Source: Bacillota bacterium
GTDB lineage: Bacteria; Bacillota; Clostridia; Acetivibrionales; DTU013
Length of the DNA stretch: 21,144 bases
Direction of reading: 5' to 3'
Assembly: GCA_023411715.1 (NCBI GenBank)
Contig: JAEYOM010000154.1
Location: 1 to 21,144 of the forward strand
Both the position numbers and the translations under genes were made by a program. Numbering within the stretch: position 1 is the stretch's first letter; every line of letters begins with the position of its first letter. The notes under the pieces were generated by a model. The model did no database searches. It worked only from the letters and a program-made list of their open reading frames with translations, and was not told where the DNA came from. Positions 8,030 through 15,551 of this stretch are shown in pieces.

Positions 8030-10048
8030 TCAATCAATTTCTACTATATCCACCTCATATGAATCCAGTGGGATACTGTCGCTGTATACTTTGCCTGTCA
8101 GCAGGCTTTTTGCGGTACCTGTATGGTTTATCGGGCATACCTGGTTCAGGGTATTAACATAGATGATCTTATCTGCTCCTATTCGTCTTGCGACAACGCC
8201 TTTAGGGGTCTCAGGCCCTCTTTCGATCCCCAGTTCATCACAAAGCTTTGTCAGCAGCGCAAGCATAATACTTTCATCCGCCGGTATCGCAACATATATT
8301 GCCGTACCTTTCCCGTACCGGTTTGCCGAAATTGCTGAACTGCTTTCCCGGATACCTGTGAAATCCGCCATGGTTGTTGCAGTATTCAACTCCAGTATTT
8401 CATAATAGTCAATCCCGGGTTCAAAGTCGGCACCGTTGAAACGAATTACGGGCTTCTCGCGGCATATACCCGGATCGGTCTTGTCAAGCCCTCCTTCATT
8501 AACGTCTCCGACATGTGAACGGGTCCTTTCAAAAGCATTTGCCCTTATGCCAAAAACATCGCTCAGCATACCTGGCATTGCCGTATCGAAAACCTGATTG
8601 TTCTGATCTACCTTCGCCGAATATGCAGTCATGATTACCGTCCCGCCATTTTCAACATATTCCCTCACAGTTTCGGCGGATTTCCCGTCCATGAGGCAGT
8701 GTCCGGGTATGAAAATCAACTTGTAGTCTTTTTTCAATCCTCTGAGATCCAGGATATTGCAGTCCAGATTGGAATAAAACAGCGGCTTGTATGTGTTCAT
8801 TAACTGCGTGTAATAGTCGGTTTTATAATAGCTTTTGTTGTACATCGAGACTTTTAAGCTCTCAAATGAATATGCAATGCCTATTTCGGGCTTTATTTCC
8901 CTTGGCAGGCCATATTGCCCGATCTTTCGGAACTCTTCCGCAACCTGCTTGAATTCGTCATATTTTCTGCCGGGAACACCGTCATGGTCCAAAAGTCCGA
9001 AGAGATACTGTTCTTCCCCTCCAAGCATACTTCTCCACGTCCATGCTAAAACAGCCTGTGTACGGTATAAAAGTGTGAGATATGCATACATGCGCATGAC
9101 TTTCTTAGGGCAGGCATAACCTCCGAAAGTGCCCGTTTGAAATTCAAGGCACCAAATTGGTGAATCCTTCTCCGCAATCCTGTGGTCCAGTATAAGGCAG
9201 GCTCCTATGACCGCATTTATGTCCTCCGGGTTTACTCCCGGGTAAAAGCCCGCTCCCGGTATATCTATAATATCTTCGTAAGCTTTGAGGTAGTCAAAGC
9301 CTATATTTCTATTTTCGGCCCAGTGGTTTGTCGATTCTCTTGCGTTTGGGGCATACTTTTTCACAATCTGCTTAAGCCCGTTCAAATATTCAATAAGCTC
9401 ATCCGAGTAAAAGCGGTTCAGGTCGAGATACCTCTCCGGTGAAGCGTTTGCGATAGCGGAAGCAGGTAATGAAACTTCTTCAAAATTATTGAGCCTTCTG
9501 GACCACCTCTGAGACGCCCAGGCCTTATTCAGAGCCCAAATATTACCATACCTGCCTTTAAGCCATTCGATGAACCTTTTTTCAACCTCCTCCGAGTATG
9601 AAACAAAGCCTGCCCCCAGCTCATTGCACAGTCCAAACGCCAGAAGCGCCGGATGCGCCCGGTATTTTTCAACGAGCATTCTGGCATATTTATACGCGTA
9701 TTCCTGGAAGATCGGGTTTCCGACATCCTCCATATATCTTGAGTGGGGAGCCTGGAGTTTCCCATATATATCGGTTATGTTTATCGAAGGATATTTTTTA
9801 TGCAGCCAGATTGGTGCAGGACGGGTCGCAATATCCAGCACCACCTTGATTCCTGCCTCATGAAAACGATCCATTACGCGGTCGAACCATTCAAATCTGT
9901 AAACACCTTCCCATGGTTCAAAGCTGTCCCAGCACAGATGACCCAATCTTACTATGTTAAACGAGGCTTCCTGCATCATTTTTATATCGATCTCCCACCT
10001 GTCCTCGTTCCAATCATGTGGGTGGTAGTTTGTACCGGCATATAACAC
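8030..10048 (-). CDS. Second, divergent GH42-type beta-galactosidase
   Basis: This 672-residue GH42-type protein starts at GTG 10048, with GGAG about 9 nt upstream. It opens with AGTNYHPHDW, the family's N-terminal barrel strand. Glu143 in GLCNELGAG fits the acid/base and Glu302 in IWCLEFQTG the nucleophile. The later region with FIPGHCLMD and ENGGTVIMTAYSA corresponds to the trimerisation domain. It lacks the CxCxxC zinc cluster present in the neighbouring GH42 protein, so the two belong to different branches rather than being a recent duplicate. No signal peptide is present, so it should be cytoplasmic. It is the first enzyme gene behind the binding protein, separated from it by 167 nt holding a large stem-loop. 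A specificity different from that of the first GH42, for another galactosyl linkage or a related beta-glycoside, is likely but not visible. Confidence 0.88.
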   Translation of the reverse strand: MLYAGTNYHPHDWNEDRWEIDIKMMQEASFNIVRLGHLCWDSFEPWEGVYRFEWFDRVMDRFHEAGIKVVLDIATRPAPIWLHKKYPSINITDIYGKLQAPHSRYMEDVGNPIFQEYAYKYARMLVEKYRAHPALLAFGLCNELGAGFVSYSEEVEKRFIEWLKGRYGNIWALNKAWASQRWSRRLNNFEEVSLPASAIANASPERYLDLNRFYSDELIEYLNGLKQIVKKYAPNARESTNHWAENRNIGFDYLKAYEDIIDIPGAGFYPGVNPEDINAVIGACLILDHRIAEKDSPIWCLEFQTGTFGGYACPKKVMRMYAYLTLLYRTQAVLAWTWRSMLGGEEQYLFGLLDHDGVPGRKYDEFKQVAEEFRKIGQYGLPREIKPEIGIAYSFESLKVSMYNKSYYKTDYYTQLMNTYKPLFYSNLDCNILDLRGLKKDYKLIFIPGHCLMDGKSAETVREYVENGGTVIMTAYSAKVDQNNQVFDTAMPGMLSDVFGIRANAFERTRSHVGDVNEGGLDKTDPGICREKPVIRFNGADFEPGIDYYEILELNTATTMADFTGIRESSSAISANRYGKGTAIYVAIPADESIMLALLTKLCDELGIERGPETPKGVVARRIGADKIIYVNTLNQVCPINHTGTAKSLLTGKVYSDSIPLDSYEVDIVEID

Positions 10049-10147
10049 GTATTATCACTCCGCTCTTTTTTAACTGTATACCAATACCAACTCTGCAAAC
10101 TTGTAATGGCAGTTCTACAGTTGCCCTCTCAAAGTTATTAAGAATAA

Positions 10148-10190
10148 GTCTGCAGGCGATTGCCAAGTTAAACGCAATCCTCCTGCAGAC
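10148..10190 (-). other. Large intergenic stem-loop behind the binding-protein gene
   Basis: Arms GTCTGCAGG (10148-10156) with GATTGC (10158-10163), and GCAATC (10174-10179) with CCTGCAGAC (10182-10190), form 15 bp interrupted by one small asymmetric bulge, with a 10-nt loop. On the minus strand the sequence after it is TTATTCTTAATAAC, not a T-run. It looks less like a full terminator and more like a 3' stabiliser or partial terminator that keeps binding-protein mRNA in excess over the glycosidase genes. Confidence 0.65.
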
Positions 10191-10215
10191 CTGTATCTAC
10201 CGTAACTGAAGTTAA

Positions 10216-11823
10216 TTATTTACCGTACTGTGCAACAAAGGCATCAAGCTGCTTCTGAGTTTCCTGCTGTACCTTGTCCAATCCTGCAGCCTTCAACCCG
10301 GCGTTCAATTTAGCTATCGTATCCTTGGTATCGGGCGCATAGCCGTAAATAAGGAGGTTGAAATATTTTGCAATTACATTATTAATAGCGGCTTCCTCAC
10401 TCTTTACATTTGCATCGTCGAATTTGAACGCTACAGCTACGGAATCCTTTTTGATACCAAGCCATTTTGCCCTGATGTCCAGTATATTCTGGGGAACTGA
10501 AGAATCCACACGCATGATATTACTATTACCCCATGCCCACGGACAATTTGCGTTATACTGGAAGGAAGCTGAACCAGCATCGGTTTCTTTAAAGGTATTG
10601 CCGCTGGGAGCTGTCCAGTGCGTGCCTTCGATCCCTAAATAGGTCAAATCCTGGTATGTCTGGTCTTCCCTCAGAAGGTCAAGCATCATCAGTACCCTTT
10701 CCGGATGCTGTGTCTTGGGGTGCAATACCAGACCTGAATCCGATGGGGAAAGGTCGCTCAAGGCGTTGTTGTAATTCGTAAGGTCGACAATTTGCGGATC
10801 CCAACCGGGGTTGGCATCTTTTGCTTTCTGGGCCGCCTGGTAAACTCCTGTCCAAGTATCCAAATGTGAAGCAACCGTACCCGCGGGGAACATATCGCCG
10901 CTCTTTTCCTTGGATGAAAGCATGCTCTTCGGGAAGACCCCTGCCTGGTTGAGTTCACGCATTTTTATTGCATATTGCAGGAATGTATCGGTTTCGAAAA
11001 TGTTGAATACCTTTGGATTCTCATCGAAAGTATTGACATTGTTCCCTTTTACATTGATATCTGAAATAGCGTTATATCTACCATACGTCTCATCATACCA
11101 GCTGGTATTGTCAGGATCATTGGAGAACGCGACTATTTTTTCATTTTTGGCTATAGTAGTAAGGTAATTATAGAACTCATCCAGATTGCTGACTGTAAGG
11201 TTGTATCTTTTTACCAGGTCGCCGCGTACGGCGCCCAATGAACCTCTGACATCGTGCTGGTTGGCGGGAACCATGTATATTTTACCGCCGACCATGCTGC
11301 CTTTTAGGAAACCGGGGTCCATATCCGTCCATGTCTTGGGCGCATAGGTTTTGATTATATCTTCTGTCAGTGCCATAAATGCATTCTTGCCGGCCAGAGT
11401 TGAATAATTGGTGAAGTTGCCTGCAAATGCACAGTCAAATTCTTCTCCGCTTGCGAAAATCAACTGATATTTCTGCAGAAAATCAGCCCAAGGGATGTTT
11501 TTGATAGTTACTGTAGTTTTAATATCCTGCTTAAGCTTCTTGTTCACTTCATCCCAGACAACGGACTGATCCTTTTGAGGATCGCATACCAGATACATGG
11601 TAAGGTTTACGTCTCCTTTGGCCAATTCCTGATCAATAGGAGAAGCAGCCGCCTGGTTTGAAGCCTCGTTTGAGGATGATTCACCCGAAGCAGCCGCCTG
11701 GTTCGTTGCCTGCCCGGATGAAGACTGGTTCTGTCCACTGCTTCCGCATGCCGCAAATAGAGTGCCGGTCAGTGCGATTGCAAGGACAAGAGCAAGAATT
11801 TTGAATACACTTGCTTTTTTCAA
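10216..11823 (-). CDS. Lipoprotein solute-binding protein of a carbohydrate ABC importer (CUT1 type)
   Basis: This 535-residue lipoprotein captures an oligosaccharide outside the cell and delivers it to the two permeases encoded upstream. It has a typical lipoprotein signal: Lys2 and Lys3, a hydrophobic core and a lipobox ending FAAC, with Cys26 as the predicted lipidated residue. A Ser/Gln/Asn/Ala-rich linker follows (about 28-62), containing two NQAAAS-like copies. The rest matches the large extracellular binding proteins found with LplB/LplC-type permeases (for example motifs FASGEEFDCAF and MVPANQHDVRG). The start is TTG 11823 with AAGGGGG about 9 nt upstream. An extended -10 element (TGGTATAAT) at 11847-11855 may give extra transcription. 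A large stem-loop follows the gene. The ligand cannot be read from sequence; galactose and fucose-containing oligosaccharides are suggested by the glycosidases. Confidence 0.92.
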   Translation of the reverse strand: MKKASVFKILALVLAIALTGTLFAACGSSGQNQSSSGQATNQAAASGESSSNEASNQAAASPIDQELAKGDVNLTMYLVCDPQKDQSVVWDEVNKKLKQDIKTTVTIKNIPWADFLQKYQLIFASGEEFDCAFAGNFTNYSTLAGKNAFMALTEDIIKTYAPKTWTDMDPGFLKGSMVGGKIYMVPANQHDVRGSLGAVRGDLVKRYNLTVSNLDEFYNYLTTIAKNEKIVAFSNDPDNTSWYDETYGRYNAISDINVKGNNVNTFDENPKVFNIFETDTFLQYAIKMRELNQAGVFPKSMLSSKEKSGDMFPAGTVASHLDTWTGVYQAAQKAKDANPGWDPQIVDLTNYNNALSDLSPSDSGLVLHPKTQHPERVLMMLDLLREDQTYQDLTYLGIEGTHWTAPSGNTFKETDAGSASFQYNANCPWAWGNSNIMRVDSSVPQNILDIRAKWLGIKKDSVAVAFKFDDANVKSEEAAINNVIAKYFNLLIYGYAPDTKDTIAKLNAGLKAAGLDKVQQETQKQLDAFVAQYGK

Positions 11824-11846
11824 AATAAATTCCCCCTTGTTAATAT

Positions 11847-11855
11847 ATTATACCA
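11847..11855 (-). promoter_or_regulatory. Possible internal extended -10 promoter for the binding-protein gene
   Basis: The minus strand reads TGGTATAAT (TGnTATAAT form), about 24 nt before the TTG start. No good -35 is present, which is normal for extended -10 promoters. A small hairpin (CCGGA/TCCGG, 11876-11889) at the stop of the upstream permease gene lies just before it. Confidence 0.4.
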
Positions 11856-11891
11856 AGCTTCCGCCTGGCAGATAACCGGATTTCTCCGGGT

Positions 11892-12776
11892 TTATCCTTT
11901 TACAGCCCCGATGGTCAGCCCGCGGACAAAATATTTTTGCAAAAACGGATACAGCAGTAGTATGGGGCCCGTCGCAACGACTACCATGGCCATTTTCATG
12001 CTTTCCGTCGGCACAGCGGCCATATTGATGCCGGTGACGTTCGCAATTCTCTTCAGAGCATCCTGTGAGCTAAGTGTCGTATACAGGTAATATTGCAAAG
12101 AATAAAACCTCATATTGTCCACGAACATATAACAAAGATACCAATCGTTCCAATAACTCAGTGCAGTGAAAAGGCCTATGGTAGCCAGTGCCGGCTTTGA
12201 CAGCGGCAGCATCAGCCTTATGAAAATGGTGATATTGCTGGCTCCGTCTATTCTGGCCGATTCAACTACAGATTCGGGTATGCTTTTCATGAAGTTTTTC
12301 ATTATGATAAGATTGAAAACTGAAAACATGTAAGGTAAAATCATTGCCGCAATGGGATTCTTTTTAAATCCGAGGTACTGGACGCACCAGATATACCAAG
12401 GTACAAGGCCGCCGCTGAAAAGCGTCGTGAAATAGAAGAAAAATGAGAATTTATTCCTCCACCTGAAGTCGCTTCTCGACAATACATAAGCCGTCATCGC
12501 CGTCAGAAGCAAAGAAATCGCAGTCCCAACAACAGTTACGACCAGTGAGACCTCATAGGCGTTCAATACATCTTTCGGGTAGTTGAACAGCGTTTTGTAA
12601 GCCTGGGTTGAAAATGGCACTGGAATGATGTTGAACCCGTTTTTTATAATGGCCTGTTCGTTCATCAGCGAACCTGAAATAATGATCAAAAACGGGATTA
12701 TGCAAACCAATGACAATATTGTTATAGACGTGTATCCTATTGCATTAAAGCTTAAGTTGCCTTTTTTGCCGCTCAT
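11892..12776 (-). CDS. Carbohydrate ABC transporter permease (LplC/YtcP-like)
   Basis: This 294-residue inner-membrane permease is the second of two subunits forming the sugar channel. It has about six hydrophobic segments, the first near residues 13-35. The cytoplasmic EAA loop reads ESARIDGASNITIFIRLMLP with Glu172 and is the docking site for the ATPase. The C terminus KYFVRGLTIGAVKG is typical of this family. The start is ATG 12776 because GAGG lies 8 nt upstream; a longer frame to 12860 would overlap the preceding permease gene and has no ribosome site. The gap to the preceding gene is 19 nt and to the binding-protein gene 68 nt. No ATPase gene lies in this operon, so a shared MsmX-type ATPase encoded elsewhere is expected. 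Confidence 0.93.
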   Translation of the reverse strand: MSGKKGNLSFNAIGYTSITILSLVCIIPFLIIISGSLMNEQAIIKNGFNIIPVPFSTQAYKTLFNYPKDVLNAYEVSLVVTVVGTAISLLLTAMTAYVLSRSDFRWRNKFSFFFYFTTLFSGGLVPWYIWCVQYLGFKKNPIAAMILPYMFSVFNLIIMKNFMKSIPESVVESARIDGASNITIFIRLMLPLSKPALATIGLFTALSYWNDWYLCYMFVDNMRFYSLQYYLYTTLSSQDALKRIANVTGINMAAVPTESMKMAMVVVATGPILLLYPFLQKYFVRGLTIGAVKG

Positions 12777-12795
12777 ATCGCTACCTCTTTCAGAA

Positions 12796-13722
12796 TCAGA
12801 ATAATGAGTACTCTTTGTCATACATCCGTATACACAAGTTGGCCAATACCACAGTGACAAATCCGAATATCGATTGGAAAAAGCCGGCTGCGGAAGACAT
12901 CCCTATGTCATTGGTCTGAAGCAACGACCTGGTTACAAAGGTGTCGATAACGTCTGTTGTGGGCCATAGCATCGAATTATTACCAACCAGCTGATAATAC
13001 ATACTGAAATCGCCTCTGAAAATATTGCCGAGCGACAGCAGGACAAGTATGATCATTGTAGGTACAAGCATGGGAATAATTATTCGAATAGTCGTCTGAA
13101 ATTTGGAAGCGCCGTCGATCTCAGCCGCTTCATAAATAGATGAGTCAATACCCATAATAGTGGCGAGATAGACCACAGTCCCGTAACCTATCGATTTCCA
13201 TGCACTGACCAAGATAACTATTGGAATCCAGTACAGCGGCGAATTGTAGAAATCGATCGGCTCCTTGCCGAAGAAGTTTAGTATGCCGCTTATAAAGCCA
13301 TGTTCATAATTAAAAAGATTGTATGTCAATCCCCCTACTACGACCCATGAAATGAAATACGGAAGCAACATTACGGTCTGAGTCACTTTTTTGAATATCT
13401 TGTTTCCCAGTTCGGCCAGAACCACGGCGCAAAAAATCTCAAGAACATTGTTTACAATAATGAATGCAATATTGTAACCGACCGTATTCCTGATTACCAC
13501 AAACAAATCATCGTTCAGAAACAGAAATTTCAAATTGTTCAAGCCCGCCCACGGACTCCCGAAAATTCCATCGCTGAAAGAATAGTTTTTGAATGCGATA
13601 ACTATTCCCGCCATCGGTATATAGCTGAAGGTAATGAAAAATATGACTGCCGGGAGCAGCATCAATAAATACTCCCTGTACTGAAACAACTGCTTTGGAA
13701 AAGAAAGACGTTTGTATCCCAT
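12796..13722 (-). CDS. Carbohydrate ABC transporter permease (LplB/UgpA-like)
   Basis: This 308-residue inner-membrane permease is the first gene of the operon. The N terminus is basic, followed by a hydrophobic helix (about residues 15-37) and further membrane segments. The EAA loop reads YEAAEIDGASKFQTTIRIIIP, with Glu198 in the conserved position. Together with the next gene it forms the heterodimeric channel of a CUT1-type oligosaccharide importer, the arrangement known from the lpl and ytc/yte loci of Bacillus. The start is ATG 13722 with AGGAA about 10 nt upstream. A TATAAT box at 13771-13776 lies about 46 nt before the start. The divergent YesN-like regulator gene begins 230 nt away, and the control elements lie between them. 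Confidence 0.92.
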   Translation of the reverse strand: MGYKRLSFPKQLFQYREYLLMLLPAVIFFITFSYIPMAGIVIAFKNYSFSDGIFGSPWAGLNNLKFLFLNDDLFVVIRNTVGYNIAFIIVNNVLEIFCAVVLAELGNKIFKKVTQTVMLLPYFISWVVVGGLTYNLFNYEHGFISGILNFFGKEPIDFYNSPLYWIPIVILVSAWKSIGYGTVVYLATIMGIDSSIYEAAEIDGASKFQTTIRIIIPMLVPTMIILVLLSLGNIFRGDFSMYYQLVGNNSMLWPTTDVIDTFVTRSLLQTNDIGMSSAAGFFQSIFGFVTVVLANLCIRMYDKEYSLF

Positions 13723-13770
13723 TGTATCTGATTCCTGCCTCGGTTAAGTTTTTGTAAACCTCATGCAATA

Positions 13771-13799
13771 ATTATAAAGCCACAGGAAGTGGAATAAAT
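13771..13799 (-). promoter_or_regulatory. Probable activator-dependent promoter of the uptake operon
   Basis: A consensus TATAAT on the minus strand (13776..13771) predicts a start near 13764, about 41 nt before the first permease start. The -35 position 17 bp upstream reads ATTTAT, a poor match to TTGACA. A good -10 with a poor -35 fits activation by the divergent AraC-type regulator. The inverted repeat CCAC-N5-GTGG (13780-13792) lies within the spacer. Confidence 0.55.
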
Positions 13800-13813
13800 T
13801 TTTATGAATAAGC

Positions 13814-13825
13814 ACTAAATTTAGT
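13814..13825. repeat. 12-bp perfect palindrome in the divergent control region
   Basis: ACTAAATTTAGT is a perfect palindrome; a further G-C pair is added across one mismatch (13812-13827). It lies about 40 bp upstream of the operon's -10 element, a usual place for an activator site. Its AT-rich nature means chance is possible. Confidence 0.35.
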
Positions 13826-13845
13826 TCTTGCAGAATTTGAGCTTT

Positions 13846-13886
13846 GATTTGTGCTAATGGGTTTAATAATAAATTGAACACAAATC
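13846..13886. promoter_or_regulatory. Inverted-repeat candidate operator for the AraC-type regulator
   Basis: GATTTGTG (13846-13853) and CACAAATC (13879-13886) are perfect inverted 8-bp copies. Their starts are 33 bp apart, close to three helical turns, so both would lie on the same face of DNA. They sit between the two divergent promoters and could serve both. Assignment to the neighbouring YesN-like protein is inference from position. Confidence 0.45.
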
Positions 13887-13900
13887 GCGTATAGTGTAAA

Positions 13901-13929
13901 CTGACATTAAAAGCTTCCTTTAATATAAA
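13901..13929 (+). promoter_or_regulatory. Promoter of the two-component regulator operon
   Basis: CTGACA (13901-13906) and TATAAA (13924-13929) are separated by 17 bp. Transcription would start near 13936, leaving a leader of about 17 nt that just contains the ribosome site before ATG 13953. Confidence 0.55.
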
Positions 13930-13952
13930 AATCTAAAGACAGGGTGTTCATT

Positions 13953-15551
13953 ATGTTGACAATTTTGGTTGCCGATGACGAACAGCATATCCGTGAGGGA
14001 ATCGCCAACAGCTTGAATTGGCGGGAGCTTCAAATCGATAAGATTTTTCAGGCTGCCGACGGTCAGCAAGCTTTACAGATCGCCAGGGAAAACAAAATCG
14101 ACATTCTGCTTTCAGACATACGAATGCCCGTTGTCGACGGTATCCAGCTATCAAGGGGCCTTCTTGAGATGTACCCTGACTGCATTATCATCTTCATGAG
14201 CGCCTATTCGGACAAGGAATACCTGATGTCCGCCATAAAGCTGAAGGCAAGCAATTATATAGAAAAACCGCTTCAAGCGGCAAGATTGGAAGAAGTTTTG
14301 GAGGAAGCCGTAAAAAGCTATAGGAAAAATGAATATATCAAGCTTAAGAGTATAATGGTCGAAAACGACTATAAAATAAGCATGCCGCTGATAAAGAATG
14401 AGATCGCGCTGCTGGCAGCAAACAAAAACGCAGATATGAATCTGCTGCTGGACTGCATTAAAAACAGCATGCTTGGCATTACTGCAAATACATCGTATAT
14501 ATCGGTTATAGTTAAAGACGCTGGTTTTTTCAGTACTAACCCTTATGAGAAAAATAGCAAAGCGGCAAGAACAGAATTCTTTTCCGGATTGGCAGAATTT
14601 TTGTACTCGAACGGCTTTCTGTGTTTTTGGGGAACAAGGGATGAAGAAGAGTATGCGGTTCATATATACAGCGCTTCAAATTCGTTGATTCCTGACCAGA
14701 GACAAATTTCCGTGCTGCTTGAACAGTGGCTCGACAGGTTTAAGAACAGGAAGATTTTCATTTCGATCGGTACGGTTGTGCCTGATTTCACTCAAATATA
14801 CAAATCCTATGCGAATGCCGGGGCCGCTTTGAATAAATGCTTTTTTAGGGGATATGGCAGCGTTGTGTGCTATATGCAGGATATTGCAAAGGTGTCCATA
14901 ACAGAAAAGGAGATTATCGATCAATTCAACGATATATTGGAAAACAGTAAGCAGGAGGCTGCTATTCAATTTATGCAGGACTTCTCGCACCAGCTTCACA
15001 GGTATGAAAACGCGGACGTCAATGAAATAAAAAACGTATATTCCAAGCTTACGGCCGTTCTTTTAACCAACCTTCAGAATTACGGCATCTCCCATCTTTT
15101 ACAATACCAAAATGAGAATTCCCTGAGAAACGCGATATTCCCGATTCACACGCTCAGTGAGCTGGATGATTACTGCCGCCGGCTGCTGGGCATATATTTC
15201 GAGACCGTAAAAAAGATACAGAGCGTAAACAGCATTTCAATGATCATCAATTACATTGAAAGAAATTTCACCGACAAGTCCCTTGATATAAACCAGATCA
15301 GTCAAAACACCTTCCTTTCCCCTGCATACCTGTGTACCTATTTCAAACGTGAAACAGGCAAGACAATAAACCAGTATATTACCGGCTACAGGCTGAAGAA
15401 GGCTGCTGAATATCTTAAGGATAAGAAATATCGTATTTCGGATGTGGCAGGGCTGATAGGATACGATGACAACTATTTCGCCAGAATATTCAAAAAGAAA
15501 TACGGCAGTTCTCCTTCCGAATTCAGGGAAAGGTATGGCGTCAAGGCATGA
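13953..15551 (+). CDS. AraC-family response regulator (YesN-like)
   Basis: This 532-residue transcription factor is the output half of a two-component system. Residues 1-120 form a receiver domain with acidic pocket Asp8/Asp9, phosphoacceptor Asp55 (SDIRMP), Ser83 and Lys105 (EKP). Residues about 125-425 are the poorly conserved linker usual in YesN proteins. Residues about 430-528 form a tandem AraC-type helix-turn-helix, with the signature GYDDNYFARIFKKKYGSSPSEFR at the end (second recognition helix and tail). I choose ATG 13953 because AGGG lies 8 nt ahead; a GTG at 13944 overlaps that site. The gene's ATGA overlap with the kinase gene couples their translation. It is divergent from the sugar uptake operon, which it most likely activates when phosphorylated. 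Confidence 0.93.
   Translation: MLTILVADDEQHIREGIANSLNWRELQIDKIFQAADGQQALQIARENKIDILLSDIRMPVVDGIQLSRGLLEMYPDCIIIFMSAYSDKEYLMSAIKLKASNYIEKPLQAARLEEVLEEAVKSYRKNEYIKLKSIMVENDYKISMPLIKNEIALLAANKNADMNLLLDCIKNSMLGITANTSYISVIVKDAGFFSTNPYEKNSKAARTEFFSGLAEFLYSNGFLCFWGTRDEEEYAVHIYSASNSLIPDQRQISVLLEQWLDRFKNRKIFISIGTVVPDFTQIYKSYANAGAALNKCFFRGYGSVVCYMQDIAKVSITEKEIIDQFNDILENSKQEAAIQFMQDFSHQLHRYENADVNEIKNVYSKLTAVLLTNLQNYGISHLLQYQNENSLRNAIFPIHTLSELDDYCRRLLGIYFETVKKIQSVNSISMIINYIERNFTDKSLDINQISQNTFLSPAYLCTYFKRETGKTINQYITGYRLKKAAEYLKDKKYRISDVAGLIGYDDNYFARIFKKKYGSSPSEFRERYGVKA

Noticed and set aside
12777..12860. 28-residue N-terminal extension of the second permease
   Set aside because: It overlaps the preceding permease gene and lacks a ribosome site. 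ATG 12776 has GAGG 8 nt ahead and gives a normal family length.
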